In this document: positions 1-10,636 of the stretch, piece after piece | How the letters are laid out: each line of letters opens with the position of its first letter | How positions within the stretch are numbered: position 1 is the stretch's first letter | Source of the DNA: CAXSEF01 sp964236695 | GTDB taxonomy: Bacteria; Pseudomonadota; Alphaproteobacteria; Acetobacterales; Acetobacteraceae | DNA: 64,000 nt | Direction of reading: 5' to 3' | Assembly: GCA_964236695.1 (NCBI GenBank) | Contig: CAXSFU010000011.1 | Location: 1-64,000, forward strand | Position numbers and translations under genes: made by a program | The notes under the pieces: generated by a model | What the model was told of the DNA's origin: nothing | Database searches by the model: none | The model's input: only the letters and a program-made list of their open reading frames with translations

Positions 1-77
1 TTCCAACGATCCAAGCGGATCGTCGGAACCTTTGGCCACCTTCGCCTGGCGGGTCCAGGGCAGAGCCCTGGCCTTCC
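1..77. repeat. Family B intergenic repeat, copy B1 (cut by window edge)
   Basis: Positions 1-28 form an inverted repeat around GGATCGT/ACGATCC, followed by a CCAGGGC/GCCCTGG palindrome ending in CCTT. The same arrangement recurs at 34686-34770. It lies just upstream of guaA. Confidence 0.7.
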
Positions 78-117
78 TGGCCGAGCCGCCACCCGACCTT
101 GCGTCCCGCCTCCCGCC

Positions 118-1710
<1,593 letters not shown>

Positions 1711-1713
1711 AGA

Positions 1714-1847
1714 AAGGCCAGGGCTCTGCCCCATGCTTCAGCCGGGGACCCGCAAAGGGTCCGAGGACCCTTTGATCCCTGACCCAGGGAGGCCGGTCCA
1801 GGGGCGGCTCGCCCCTGGCGGGTCTGGGCAGAGCCCAGCCTTGCTTC
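1714..1847. repeat. Family B intergenic repeat, copy B2
   Basis: Mosaic of palindromes: GGCCAGGGCTCTGCCC at the left, an AAAGGGTCC/GGACCCTTT hairpin, CCAGGGGC/GCCCCTGG, and a right end GGGCAGAGCCCAGCCTTGCTT. It starts immediately after the guaA stop codon and fills the guaA to debranching-enzyme gap. Confidence 0.75.
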
Positions 1848-1884
1848 CCCTGTGCATCCGCTCCCGGCGCCCCATTCTCCCGCC

Positions 1885-4092
1885 ATGCCCCGGCCCGAGA
1901 ACACGCCCATGACCCAGACCCCCGCCCCACCCCTCGGCCCGCAGCCCGACGAGTTCTACATCCCCGCCACCGTCTCGCTGCAGGAGCGCCGCACCCGCAC
2001 GCTGAAGAGCGGCGACACCTTCGCCGTGTTCGACGCCGCCGGCGACGTGCTCGGCGGCCAGGGCAGTTCGGACGGCGTCTACCACCGCGACACCCGCCAC
2101 CTGTCGCGGCTCGACATGCTGGTCGGCGGCGAGCGCCCGATGCTGCTGTCCTCCATCCTGCGCGACGACAACGCCGAGCTGACCTGCGACCTCGCCAACC
2201 CCGACCTGTACGACGGCGCCCGCCTGATCCTCGAGCACGACCTGCTGCACATCCGCCGCTCGCGCTTCCTGTGGCAGGCCGCCTGCCACGAGCGGCTGTC
2301 GGTGCGCTCCTACGCCGAGACCGCCACCACCGTGCGGATCGAGCTGCGCTTCGACGCCGACTTCTCCGACCTGTTCGAGGCGCGTGGCATGACCCGCCCC
2401 CGCCGCGGCGAGCGACTCGACCCCGAGGTCGGCCCCGACACCGTCGTGCTCGCCTACCGCGGCCTGGACGACGCCCGCCGCAGCACCCGCCTCCGCTTCG
2501 ACCCGGCGCCCACGCTTCTGGAGGCCGGCCGCGCGGTGTTCGACCTCGCCGTCCCCGCGCACGGCCGCTGCGTGGTGTTCATGGAGATCGACTGCGACGA
2601 CGCGCCGGCCGCCCAGCCGCCGCGCGAGCGTTTCCTGCGCGCCCTGCTGGAAAGCCGCCGCCGCCTGCGGCGCGAAAGCAGCCGCGCCGCCGCCGTCGAC
2701 ACCTCCAACGAGATCTTCAACGAGGCGATGCGCCGCTCGATCTGCGACCTCTACATGCTGGTCACCGACAAGCCGGGCGGCCCCTACCCCTACGCCGGCG
2801 TGCCCTGGTTCAGCACCGCCTTCGGCCGCGACGCCCTGATCACCGCCCTGCACACCCTGTGGCTCGACCCCGAGATCGCCCGCGGCGTGCTCGCCTACCT
2901 GTCCGCCCACCAGGCCACGACGATCGACCCGCTCGCCGACGCCGAGCCGGGCAAGATCCTGCACGAGGTGCGCCACGGCGAGATGGCGGTGCTGCGCGAG
3001 GTGCCGTTCCGCCACTACTACGGCAGCGTGGACAGCACGCCGCTGTTCGTCATGCTCGCCGGCGCCTACGTCGGGCGCACCGCCGACCTCGCCACCGCCG
3101 CCTCGCTGTGGCCGCACATCCAGGCAGCCCTCGCCTGGATCGACACCTACGGCGACCGCGACGGCGACGGCTTCGTCGAGTACCACCGCCAGACCAAGGA
3201 GGGCCTCGCCAACCAGGGCTGGAAGGACAGCTACGACTCGATCTTCCACGCCGACGGCACGCTGGCCGAAGGCCCGATCGCGCTCTGCGAGGTCCAGGGC
3301 TACGCCTACGCCGCCCGCCGCGCCGCCGCCGACGTCGCGCGCCGCCTCGGCCACCACGCGGAGGCCGCAACGCTCGACGCCGCCGCCGACACCCTGCGCG
3401 AGCGCTTCGAGGCCGCGTTCTGGTGCGAGGAGATCGGCACCTACGCCATCGCGCTCGACGGCGCCAAGCGCCCCTGCCGCGTGCGCGCCTCCAACGCCGG
3501 CCACCTGCTGCTCACCGGCCTCGCATCGCCCGAGCACGGCCAGCGCGTCGCCGAAGGCCTGATGGACGCCTCGTTCTTCTCCGGCTGGGGCATCCGCACG
3601 ATCGCGCAGGGCGAGGCGCGCTACAACCCGATGAGCTACCACAACGGCTCGGTGTGGCCGCACGACAACGCCCTGATGGCGATGGGCCTCGCCCGCTACG
3701 GCTGCAAGGCGGACGCCGCCCGCCTGTTCGACGCCCTGTTCGGCGCCTGCCAGACCCTGGAGCTGCGCCGCCTGCCCGAGCTGTTCTGCGGCCTGCCCCG
3801 CCGCCGGGCGCAGGGCCCCACCGCCTACCCCGTCGCCTGCTCGCCCCAGGCCTGGGCCGCCACCGCGCTGCCCGCCATGCTCGCCGCCTGCCTCGGCCTC
3901 GCCTTCGACCCCGGACGCCGCGAGGTCCGCTTCGACCGCCCCGTGCTGCCAGAGTGCCTGCCCGAGGTGACCCTGCACAACCTGTCCGCCGGCGATGCCC
4001 GCGTCAGCGTCAGGCTGCGCCGCACCGGGAACGAGGTCGCGCTCAACGTCCTGTCGCGCACCGGGGACGCGCACGTCACCATGACGACGTAG
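1885..4092 (+). CDS. Amylo-alpha-1,6-glucosidase family (glycogen debranching-like) protein
   Basis: Predicted cytoplasmic glycoside hydrolase acting on alpha-glucans. The N-terminal third matches the bacterial debranching-enzyme N-terminal beta domain (GDE_N_bis type), including the stretch SDGVYHRDTRHLSRLD. The rest is an (alpha/alpha)6 barrel with PWFSTAFGRDALIT, NQGWKDSYDS and NPMSYHNGSVWPHDNAL. About 735 residues, normal for the family. ATG at 1885 is used; ATG at 1909 is also possible and neither has a strong ribosome site. The exact substrate (glycogen, or another glucan or glucosylated compound) cannot be read from sequence. A second alpha-glucan enzyme (GH15) lies at 12257. Confidence 0.88.
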   Translation: MPRPENTPMTQTPAPPLGPQPDEFYIPATVSLQERRTRTLKSGDTFAVFDAAGDVLGGQGSSDGVYHRDTRHLSRLDMLVGGERPMLLSSILRDDNAELTCDLANPDLYDGARLILEHDLLHIRRSRFLWQAACHERLSVRSYAETATTVRIELRFDADFSDLFEARGMTRPRRGERLDPEVGPDTVVLAYRGLDDARRSTRLRFDPAPTLLEAGRAVFDLAVPAHGRCVVFMEIDCDDAPAAQPPRERFLRALLESRRRLRRESSRAAAVDTSNEIFNEAMRRSICDLYMLVTDKPGGPYPYAGVPWFSTAFGRDALITALHTLWLDPEIARGVLAYLSAHQATTIDPLADAEPGKILHEVRHGEMAVLREVPFRHYYGSVDSTPLFVMLAGAYVGRTADLATAASLWPHIQAALAWIDTYGDRDGDGFVEYHRQTKEGLANQGWKDSYDSIFHADGTLAEGPIALCEVQGYAYAARRAAADVARRLGHHAEAATLDAAADTLRERFEAAFWCEEIGTYAIALDGAKRPCRVRASNAGHLLLTGLASPEHGQRVAEGLMDASFFSGWGIRTIAQGEARYNPMSYHNGSVWPHDNALMAMGLARYGCKADAARLFDALFGACQTLELRRLPELFCGLPRRRAQGPTAYPVACSPQAWAATALPAMLAACLGLAFDPGRREVRFDRPVLPECLPEVTLHNLSAGDARVSVRLRRTGNEVALNVLSRTGDAHVTMTT

Positions 4093-4136
4093 CGCCCGTC
4101 ACGGCCTCGCCGGCCTCGATGGTCCGCGCCACCGCA

Positions 4137-4278
4137 GGAAGAAAGCATGTTCTTTCTTGAAAGAAAGAACCAAAGAACTTTTGCAAATTAGACTCCTGAG
4201 CCGCCCGCGCGCCCGGAACCCCATGTGCAAAGTCTTTTTGCTTCTTTTTCTTCAGAAAAAGAAGATTCTCGCCTTCCT
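4137..4278 (+). repeat. Family A double-hairpin repeat, copy A1
   Basis: AT-rich island in GC-rich DNA. Perfect inverted repeat at 4149-4170 (10-base arms GTTCTTTCTT/AAGAAAGAAC) and a second at 4241-4264 (11-base arms CTTCTTTTTCT/AGAAAAAGAAG), joined by CAAAGAACTTTTG and GCAAAGTCTTTTTGC motifs around a GC-rich centre. It is bounded by CAGGAAG and CTTCCTG. It lies between convergent genes and may act as a two-way terminator. Confidence 0.85.
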
Positions 4279-4330
4279 GCCCGAAGCCGCAGGCTGCCAC
4301 AAGCTTCGCAAGAAACCCTCGGAATGCCGC

Positions 4331-5104
4331 CTACGCCGCGACGGTCGCCGCCAGGGCCTCGACCGGATGGCCGAGGTAGTGCGACAGCACCTCCGCCGGC
4401 GCCCCGTCCTCGCGGACCCGCCCGTGGTCCATCCAGATCACCCGGGTGCACCATTCCATCATGATCGCCGGCTGGTGCGACGACAGCACCAGGATGTCCG
4501 CCCCGCGCACCACGCTTTCCAGCCGCGCCCGTGCCTTGGCCAGGAAGTCCGCGTCGCCCGCCAGGAACCACTCGTCCATCAGCAGCACCTCCGGGCTCAC
4601 CGCCGTCGCCATCGCGAAGCCCAGGCGCACGACCATGCCCGAGCTGTAGAACCGCACCGGAAGGTCCATGAACTCGCCGAGCGACGCGAACTCCGCGACA
4701 TCCTCCTCGAGCAGACGGGTCTGCGCACGGCTGTAGCCGTTGTACAGGCCGCGCAGCATGATGTTCTCGCGCCCGGTCAGCTCCATGTTCATGCCGAGGT
4801 TGGGGTCGAGCATCGCGGTGACCACGCCGTCCACCTGCACGCGGCCGACCACCGGCTCGTAGATCCCCGCCATCGTGCGCAGAAGCGTGGTCTTCCCCGC
4901 GCCGTTGCCGCCGACCAAGCCGAGCCGGTCGCCGCGGCCGAGGCGCAGCGACACGTCGCGCAGCGCCTGCACCACGACGCGCTTCTGCCGGTCCTCGCCG
5001 AGTCGGCCCGACGCCGCCGCGAACACCGTCTTCTTCAGCGAGCGCGAGCTGCCGTGGTAGAGCGGGAAGTCGACCGACAGGTTGTCGATGCTGACCGAGC
5101 TCAT
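4331..5104 (-). CDS. ABC transporter ATP-binding protein, polysaccharide export (KpsT/Wzt type)
   Basis: ATPase subunit predicted to energise export of a capsular or O-antigen-like polysaccharide across the inner membrane. It shows Walker A GGNGAGKTT, the short signature YSSGMVVRLGFA typical of the KpsT/Wzt/TagH subfamily, Walker B VLLMDEWF and the H-loop region VLSSHQPA. Length is 257 residues, the short form without a carbohydrate-binding C-terminal domain. The ATG at 5104 (MSSVSIDNL) was preferred to upstream codons because homology begins there. The partner permease lies 64 bases upstream on the same strand, so the two probably form one operon; ugd nearby fits polysaccharide synthesis. 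The substrate is not known. Confidence 0.9.
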   Translation of the reverse strand: MSSVSIDNLSVDFPLYHGSSRSLKKTVFAAASGRLGEDRQKRVVVQALRDVSLRLGRGDRLGLVGGNGAGKTTLLRTMAGIYEPVVGRVQVDGVVTAMLDPNLGMNMELTGRENIMLRGLYNGYSRAQTRLLEEDVAEFASLGEFMDLPVRFYSSGMVVRLGFAMATAVSPEVLLMDEWFLAGDADFLAKARARLESVVRGADILVLSSHQPAIMMEWCTRVIWMDHGRVREDGAPAEVLSHYLGHPVEALAATVAA

Positions 5105-5168
5105 GGCGCCGCCCGATGGCCAGCCAGGCCCCGCCCGCCGTCCGGCCCGCCGCACCGGCCCGCCGCCC

Positions 5169-6032
5169 TCATATCCAGAACGCCAGGCGCGAGCGCACGC
5201 GGGCGAACACCAGCCACGCCGCCGCCCACAGCAGCACGCTGAACCCCAGCGCCGAGCTCCAGGCGAGTGCCGACGGCGCCTGCGACAGCAGCGGGCCGCG
5301 CACCACCTCGAGCAGCCCGTCGAACGGGTTGAGCGGCAGCCACCAGCCGCGCGCGCCGAGCTGCTCCGGCTTCCACACCACAGGCGTGATGTAGAACGCG
5401 ATCTGCACGACCGAGCCCACGATCGGCGGGATGTCGCGGAAGCGCGAGCACAGCGTGCCCAGCAGCAGGCAGGACGCGAACGCGTCGACCAGCCACAGCA
5501 GCAGCCCCGGCAGCGCCATCAGCGCCTCGGCGCCCGGCAGCAGCCCGTAGATCGCGAACACGACCACGAACACCACCACGTTGTGCGCCAGGATCAGCAC
5601 GTTGCGCACCACCACCCGGATCGCCTGCAGGAAGAACGGCATCCGCACCGAGCGGATGGTGCCCTCCGCCTGGGTGAAGGCGGCGCAGGCGTCGCCAATC
5701 AACGCGCCGATCGCGTTCCACATCACCAGCGACACCGCGAGGAACGGCAGGAACTCGCGCAGGTTCATGGAGAACAGCGTGCCGTAGACCGCGCCGAGCG
5801 CGCCCACCATCACCCCGGTCGACAGCGTCAGCCAGAACGGCCCCAGGATCGAGCCGCGGTAGCGCAGCTTGATGTCGAGCCACCCCAGCGTCACCGCGAG
5901 CCGCCACAGCCGCACCCCGTCGGCCACGTCGCGCGCCGCAAGGCGGTCGCGCGCACGGCGGGTGGAGACGGCCTGCATGTCGAGGTGGGAACCCACCAGG
6001 GACTGGGCCGGATGATCGAGGGTGACGCTCAT
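5169..6032 (-). CDS. ABC-2 type permease, polysaccharide export (KpsM/Wzm type)
   Basis: Integral inner-membrane partner of the ATPase encoded just downstream. The 287-residue protein has a cytosolic N-terminus, then about six hydrophobic segments, with the family-typical stretch LRYRGSILGPFWLTLS just before the first one and membrane segments such as VVVFVVVFAIYGLLPG and IAFYITPVVWKPEQL. The ATG at 6032 starts MSVTLDHPAQ, and frame upstream of it looks non-coding. No glycosyltransferases are adjacent, so the exported polymer cannot be named. Confidence 0.9.
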   Translation of the reverse strand: MSVTLDHPAQSLVGSHLDMQAVSTRRARDRLAARDVADGVRLWRLAVTLGWLDIKLRYRGSILGPFWLTLSTGVMVGALGAVYGTLFSMNLREFLPFLAVSLVMWNAIGALIGDACAAFTQAEGTIRSVRMPFFLQAIRVVVRNVLILAHNVVVFVVVFAIYGLLPGAEALMALPGLLLWLVDAFASCLLLGTLCSRFRDIPPIVGSVVQIAFYITPVVWKPEQLGARGWWLPLNPFDGLLEVVRGPLLSQAPSALAWSSALGFSVLLWAAAWLVFARVRSRLAFWI

Positions 6033-6329
6033 GGCGGGTCGCGGATACTCCTTCGCGCCCTGGCAGGCAACGCCGCCGGCGTAAGGGCAGGCAACGCCGT
6101 CGCCCCGCCCGGCCGTGTCGCTCTCGCCATGGTGCGCCGCCCGGCCGGCGGCCACGCCAGCTTCGTGTTGCCTCGATCCTCGGCCGCCTGTAAGGGGTTA
6201 GGCAGAGTTTCTGACGGACCACGTGAGCGGCGGCCACCCCGGCCGGCGCAACCGGCCGCACCCCGCGCAGGGACTGCGGCCGTCCCTCGCGCGGCCGCGC
6301 AGTCTCGCCATGACGGAGGCTTCCGCCGG
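6033..6329. other. Divergent intergenic region
   Basis: About 300 bases between the divergently transcribed permease and lytic transglycosylase genes, so promoters for both should lie here. The only structure seen is a 14-base direct repeat GGCAGGCAACGCCG at 6062-6075 and 6086-6099. No RNA gene or small ORF could be supported. Confidence 0.5.
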
Positions 6330-7667
6330 ATGTCCAGCCCGCCCCCCGCCGACGCCGCCCTGTCCCGTCCGACCGCGCATCCGGCGGTTCCTCGGAGTCC
6401 GGCGGCGCAGGCCCCGGCCCTCGCCCGCCTGCGGCTGCTCGGCGCCGCCGGCACCCTGGCCCTGCTTTCCGCCTGCGCCAGCCACGCCCCGGTGCAGTTG
6501 TCCGAGACCCAGGAGGCGGCGCAGTACGCCGCCCACGCCCGCAGCGACTACTCCCCGCCCGGCCCGCCGGAGGACCCCTGGGGCCCCTACATCACCGAGG
6601 CGTCCACCCGCTTCGACGTGCCCGACCGCTGGATCCGCGAGGTGATGCGCGTCGAATCCGGCGGCCGCCTCTACCACAACGACACGCTGGTCACCTCGCC
6701 GGTCGGCGCCATGGGCCTGATGCAGGTGATGCCCGCGACCTTCGACGACATGCGCGGCCAGTTCCAGGGCATCGGCGACGACCCGTACGACCCGCACAAC
6801 TCCATCCTCGCCGGCACCGCCTACATCCGGCAGATGTACGACGTGTACGGCTCGCCCGGCTTCCTCGCGGCCTACAACGCCGGCCCCGGCAACCTCGACG
6901 CCTACCTCACCCGCGGCCGCCGCCTGCCGGCAGAGACCCGGCGCTACGTCGCGATGATCGCGCCCTACATCCGCGACTCCAGCCCGAACAACCGCAGCCA
7001 GGCCGACATGCTGGCGATGAACCACGTGACGGCCGCCCCCGAGCCCACCGAGGTCGCCGACGCCGGCGAGGACGACTCCCCCCCGGTGCGGGCGCCGCGG
7101 CCGGCGCTGGTGGCCCGCAACGAGCGCCCCGCCGAGTCGCGCCCGGAGCGCCAGTATGCTGCCCGCCAGCCCACCGGGCGCAGCGAGCGCCAGGCTGAGC
7201 GGGCGTCCGACCGCGACCGGCTGCCAGAGCCGCCGGCCTGGTCCGGCTTCGCCGCGCGGCCGGCGCAGGTCGCCTCCGCCCGCGCGCCGCACGGCGGCTT
7301 CGCCCGCGTCGCCGCCGCGCCGAGCTTCCAGACCGCCTCCTACGCCGCGCACCACGAGGGCGTGCGGCTGTTCACCCCCGCGATGGCGGAGGCGATGCCG
7401 CGCGCGGCAGGCGGCGCCGGCAACTGGGCGATCCAGGTCGGCGCCTACGGCAACCAGGGCCAGGCCAGCGCCGCCGCCGGCCAGGCCCGCGCCGCCGCCC
7501 GGCTCGGCCAGGCCCGCCCCGCGGTCGCCGGCGTCCGCGAGGCCAGCGGCACGCTCTACCGCGCCCGCGTCACCGGCCTGTCGCGCGAGGGCGCCATGCA
7601 CGCCTGCGAGAAGCTGGCCCATAGCCACGGCAACTGCATGGTCGTCTCGCCCGCCAGCCAGTCCTGA
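6330..7667 (+). CDS. Lytic transglycosylase lipoprotein with SPOR domain
   Basis: Predicted cell-wall enzyme that cleaves peptidoglycan glycan strands. The 445-residue protein begins with an N-terminal extension and a hydrophobic segment ending in the lipobox LLSACAS, implying lipidation and outer-membrane anchoring. The SLT domain (about residues 85-215) shows the catalytic glutamate motif REVMRVESGG, the GAMGLMQVMPAT motif and FLAAYNAGPGN. A long proline/arginine-rich linker follows, then a C-terminal SPOR domain (NWAIQVGAYGNQ to the end) that in other proteins binds denuded septal glycan. The ATG at 6330 is the best start; the same frame is open far upstream, but that stretch is antisense to the permease. 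Confidence 0.9.
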   Translation: MSSPPPADAALSRPTAHPAVPRSPAAQAPALARLRLLGAAGTLALLSACASHAPVQLSETQEAAQYAAHARSDYSPPGPPEDPWGPYITEASTRFDVPDRWIREVMRVESGGRLYHNDTLVTSPVGAMGLMQVMPATFDDMRGQFQGIGDDPYDPHNSILAGTAYIRQMYDVYGSPGFLAAYNAGPGNLDAYLTRGRRLPAETRRYVAMIAPYIRDSSPNNRSQADMLAMNHVTAAPEPTEVADAGEDDSPPVRAPRPALVARNERPAESRPERQYAARQPTGRSERQAERASDRDRLPEPPAWSGFAARPAQVASARAPHGGFARVAAAPSFQTASYAAHHEGVRLFTPAMAEAMPRAAGGAGNWAIQVGAYGNQGQASAAAGQARAAARLGQARPAVAGVREASGTLYRARVTGLSREGAMHACEKLAHSHGNCMVVSPASQS

Positions 7668-7882
7668 AACGACCCGTGCAGGCGTCATCCCGCCCGCGCG
7701 GCAGCGGGACGGCCGCGCCGGGGCTCTGCCCCGCGCCCGCCGACCCGCATCTTTGAAATCATCCTGACGGCAGGCCACGCTGCCGCGGCAGGGCAGGGGC
7801 CGGCCAGGCGCCATCGCGCGTCGGCCTGGATTCACGGCGTCCGCTGTGCTTCCTGCTCGCAAGGGTTGCAGGGAGACGGCGT
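7668..7882. other. Intergenic region upstream of ugd
   Basis: About 215 bases between same-strand genes. It holds a short GGGGCTCTGCCCC palindrome at about 7718-7730 that resembles the core of a family B element, but neither the full mosaic nor the termini are present. No promoter could be assigned with confidence. Confidence 0.4.
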
Positions 7883-9190
7883 TTGCGCATAGCGGTCATC
7901 GGCGGCGGCTACGTCGGCCTGGTCTCAGGGGCCTGCTTCGCCAATCTCGGCATCGCGGTTACCGTGGTCGAGGCCGACCCTGGCCGTCTCGACGCCCTGC
8001 AGCACGGCCGCATCCCGATCTACGAGCCGGGCCTCGACAAGCTGGTCGCCGACAACGTCGCCGCCGGCCGCCTCGGCTTTACCGGCGGGATCGCGTCCGG
8101 CATCGACGGCGCCGAGGTGGTGTTCATCGCCGTCGGCACCCCCTCGCGCCGCGGCGACGGCCACGCCGACACCTCCTACGTCTACGCCGCCGTCGAGCAG
8201 GTCGCGCGCGCTGCCACCGGCTACGTGGTGATCGCCACCAAGAGCACCGTGCCCGTCGGCACCGGCCGCCGCGTCGCCCAGATCGCGCGCGACGCCAACC
8301 CCACGCTCGACTTCGACGTCGCCTCCAACCCCGAGTTCCTTCGCGAGGGCTCCGCGATCGGCGACTTCCAGCGCCCGGACCGCGTGGTGATCGGCACCGA
8401 GTCCGAGCGCGCCCGCGAGGTCATGCGCCGCCTCTACCGCCCGCTCTACCTGATCGAGACGCCGATCCTGTTCACCGGCCTGGAGACGGCGGAGCTGATC
8501 AAGTATGCCGCCAACTCGTTCCTCGCGATGAAGATCACCTTCATCAACGAGATGGCCGACCTGTGCGAGAAGGTCGGCGCCGACGTGCACGACGTCAGCC
8601 GCGGCATCGGCCTGGACGGCCGCATCGGCCGCAAGTTCCTCCACCCCGGCCCCGGCTACGGCGGCTCCTGCTTCCCCAAGGACACCCTGGCGCTGATGCG
8701 CATCGCCCAGGACCACGGCGCCCCCTCGCGCCTGGTGGAGGCGACCGTCGGCGTGAACGACGCCCGCAAGTCGTCCATGGCCGCGCGCGTGGTCAAGGCC
8801 TGCGGCGGCTCCGTGCACGGCAGGACGGTCGCCGTGCTCGGCCTGACATTCAAGCCCGAGACCGACGACATGCGCGACGCCCCCTCGGTGCCGATCGTCG
8901 GCCGCCTGGTCGAGGCCGGCGCGCACGTCCGGGTGTTCGACCCCGTCGGCATGGAGGCCGCCCGTCCGATGCTCCCCCCCGAGGTCGCCTACTGCACCGC
9001 CGCCCTCGACGCGGCCCAGGGCGCCGACGCCCTGGTGGTGGTCACCGAATGGGGCGAGTTCCGCGCCCTGGCCCCGCAGGCATTGGCCATCGCCATGGCC
9101 GGCCGCGTCGTCGTCGACCTGCGCAACGTGTTCGACCCGCAGGCCCTGCGCGACGCCGGCTTCGACTACACCGGAATCGGGCGGCGATAG
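7883..9190 (+). CDS. ugd: UDP-glucose 6-dehydrogenase
   Basis: Oxidises UDP-glucose to UDP-glucuronate with two NAD+, providing a precursor for acidic polysaccharides. The Rossmann motif GGGYVGLVSGACFANLG is at the N-terminus. The catalytic cysteine is Cys263 in GYGGSCFPKDT, with the substrate-binding stretch SNPEFLREGSAI and the central helix EFLKYAANSF-like TAELIKYAANSFLAM. Length 435 residues is standard. The start is TTG at 7883, supported by an AGGGAG ribosome site eight bases upstream and by the conserved MRIAVIGGG. Its proximity to the polysaccharide ABC exporter suggests a shared role in capsule or exopolysaccharide production. Confidence 0.96.
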   Translation: MRIAVIGGGYVGLVSGACFANLGIAVTVVEADPGRLDALQHGRIPIYEPGLDKLVADNVAAGRLGFTGGIASGIDGAEVVFIAVGTPSRRGDGHADTSYVYAAVEQVARAATGYVVIATKSTVPVGTGRRVAQIARDANPTLDFDVASNPEFLREGSAIGDFQRPDRVVIGTESERAREVMRRLYRPLYLIETPILFTGLETAELIKYAANSFLAMKITFINEMADLCEKVGADVHDVSRGIGLDGRIGRKFLHPGPGYGGSCFPKDTLALMRIAQDHGAPSRLVEATVGVNDARKSSMAARVVKACGGSVHGRTVAVLGLTFKPETDDMRDAPSVPIVGRLVEAGAHVRVFDPVGMEAARPMLPPEVAYCTAALDAAQGADALVVVTEWGEFRALAPQALAIAMAGRVVVDLRNVFDPQALRDAGFDYTGIGRR

Positions 9191-9228
9191 AGGCTGCCGC
9201 GGACCTTCGCGTAGCCAGGAAGGCAAGG

Positions 9229-9359
9229 CCCTTCTTTTTCTGAAGAAAAAGAAGCAAAAAGACTTTTGCACATGGGATTCCGGGCGCGCGGGCGACCCCG
9301 GACCCAATGAGCAAAAGTTCTTTGGTTCTTTCTTTCAAGAAAGAACACGCTTTCTTCTC
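9229..9359 (-). repeat. Family A double-hairpin repeat, copy A2 (inverted)
   Basis: Reverse-orientation copy. The CTTCTTTTTC hairpin is at 9231-9254 and the GTTCTTTC hairpin at 9325-9346, with the linking CTTTTGC and GCAAAAGTTCTTTG motifs between them. It begins about 40 bases after the ugd stop codon. Confidence 0.85.
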
Positions 9360-9605
9360 GCCACGGCGCACCGGCCTGGCCCGCCTGGCCCATGACAGCC
9401 ACCGGCCCGGCCCCGCGCCATCATCTCCCCCGACCCGAAGAGCTTGGCACGCCGATCGCGGCCGCAAGGCCGGCACAGTCGGGATGAGGCCGATCCGCCA
9501 CACCCGCGCTGCCCCCACGCCATTCGTGCGGCAACCCGCGCCGGAGCGGGGCGCTGTGCAGTCATGCCGCCGCGATGGACGCGGCCGCCTGCACGGGAAT
9601 GCCGC
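9360..9605. other. Intergenic region, no clear gene
   Basis: Together with repeat A2 this makes a 415-base gap between ugd and the next gene. Beyond a CTGGCCCATGACAGCC motif at about 9385-9400, which is shared with the flanks of other family A copies, nothing distinct was found. Confidence 0.4.
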
Positions 9606-10058
9606 ATGCCCCAGTTCGACGCCACCATCAAGCACATCAAGGACGGCCTGAAGGGCTTCACCATCGCCGCCGCGACCAAGAACATCGAGGGCTGGGAGGC
9701 CACGCTCGAGAAGCTCGACTTGCCGGCCGCCAAGACGATCGTCAAAGACCTCGAGAACCTCAAGAAGCACCTGCACGCCGAGCCGATCCACGCCGAGCAG
9801 GTCAAGAAGCTCGTGCTGAAGCTCGGCAAGGAGACGGTCGCGATCGCCGGCAAGTCCGACAGCAAGAACGCCGAGAAGATCAAGGCGCTCGGCGAGGCGC
9901 TGACCGAGGCCGCCGAGTCCGCCGACACCGGCGAGGGCGAGGCGAAGTCTGAGCCGAAGTCCGGAGCGTCGAAGAGCGGCGAGGGCGAGCTGCACGGCGC
10001 CGCGAAGGCGGCGCACGAGGCGAAGGCGGAGAAGGAAGAGAAGCCCGCGAAGAAGTAG
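9606..10058 (+). CDS. Conserved-looking hypothetical protein, Lys/Glu/Ala-rich tail
   Basis: 150-residue soluble protein of unknown function. Residues 1-100 look all-helical with regularly spaced hydrophobic positions (FDATIKHIKDGLKGF, AKTIVKDLENLKKHL, VKKLVLKLGKETVAI). Residues 100-150 are a low-complexity tail rich in Lys, Glu, Ala and Ser, ending KEEKPAKK. No signal peptide or membrane segment is visible. The ATG at 9606 is preferred because the upstream in-frame sequence is arginine/proline-rich and looks non-coding. Codon use matches the neighbours. It is convergent with nusG, with a hairpin between them. The basic tail could bind nucleic acid, but that is a guess. Confidence 0.7.
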   Translation: MPQFDATIKHIKDGLKGFTIAAATKNIEGWEATLEKLDLPAAKTIVKDLENLKKHLHAEPIHAEQVKKLVLKLGKETVAIAGKSDSKNAEKIKALGEALTEAAESADTGEGEAKSEPKSGASKSGEGELHGAAKAAHEAKAEKEEKPAKK

Positions 10059-10065
10059 GGCGGCG

Positions 10066-10089
10066 CGCCGGGCCCTCGCGGGCCCGGCG
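10066..10089. terminator. Bidirectional hairpin terminator candidate
   Basis: Perfect 10-base stem CGCCGGGCCC/GGGCCCGGCG with loop TCGC, exactly between the stops of the convergent genes at 10058 and 10096. There is no T-run, so intrinsic termination is uncertain. Confidence 0.6.
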
Positions 10090-10095
10090 TCGTCC

Positions 10096-10626
10096 TCAGG
10101 CCTTCTCGACCTGGCTGTACTCCAGCTCCACCGGAGTCGAGCGGCCGAAGATCGACACGCTGACCTTCACCCGGCCCTTCTCCTCGTCGATCTCCTCGAC
10201 CGTGCCGTTGAAGCTGGTGAACGGCCCGTCCGCCACCCGCACCTGCTCGCCGATCTCGAACAGGATCGCGGGACGACGGTTCTCCACCCCCTCCGCGCTC
10301 TGCTTGATGATCCGGTCGGCCTCCGCCTCGCTGATCGGGCTGGGCCGCATCTTGGTGCCCAGGAACCCGGTGACCTTCGGCGTGTCCTTGACCAGGTGCC
10401 AGGTGTCGTCGGTCATCTCCATCTTCGCCAGCACGTAGCCGGGGAAGAACTTCCGCTCCGCATTCACCTTCTGCCCGCGCCGCAGCTCGACCACCTCCTC
10501 GGCGGGCACCAGCACCTCGTCGATCAGGTCGGCGAGGCCCTTCTGCGCGGCCTGCTCCTTGATCTGCTGGGCGATCTTCTTCTCGAAGCCCGAATACACG
10601 TGCACCACGTACCAGCGCTTGGTCAT
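10096..10626 (-). CDS. nusG: Transcription termination/antitermination factor NusG
   Basis: Binds RNA polymerase to increase processivity and links it to Rho or the ribosome. The 176-residue protein has the NGN domain starting KRWYVVHVYSGFEKKIAQQI and the C-terminal KOW domain with GEQVRVADGPFTSFNG and RVKVSVSIFGR. The start ATG at 10626 matches family length. It lies 10 bases downstream of secE. Unlike most alphaproteobacteria, no rplK follows: the next gene is a convergent hypothetical. Confidence 0.97.
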   Translation of the reverse strand: MTKRWYVVHVYSGFEKKIAQQIKEQAAQKGLADLIDEVLVPAEEVVELRRGQKVNAERKFFPGYVLAKMEMTDDTWHLVKDTPKVTGFLGTKMRPSPISEAEADRIIKQSAEGVENRRPAILFEIGEQVRVADGPFTSFNGTVEEIDEEKGRVKVSVSIFGRSTPVELEYSQVEKA

Positions 10627-10636
10627 CGCAGCCTCC

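Noticed and set aside
4157..5242. Long plus-strand ORF beginning in repeat A1
   Set aside because: It starts inside the hairpin repeat and is antisense to a clear ABC ATPase gene; its residues are Arg/His-rich, as expected of an antisense frame in GC-rich DNA.
5082..6329. Upstream part of the ORF containing the lytic transglycosylase
   Set aside because: Antisense to the permease gene; Gln/Arg/His-rich and without homology. The lipoprotein start at 6330 is far better.
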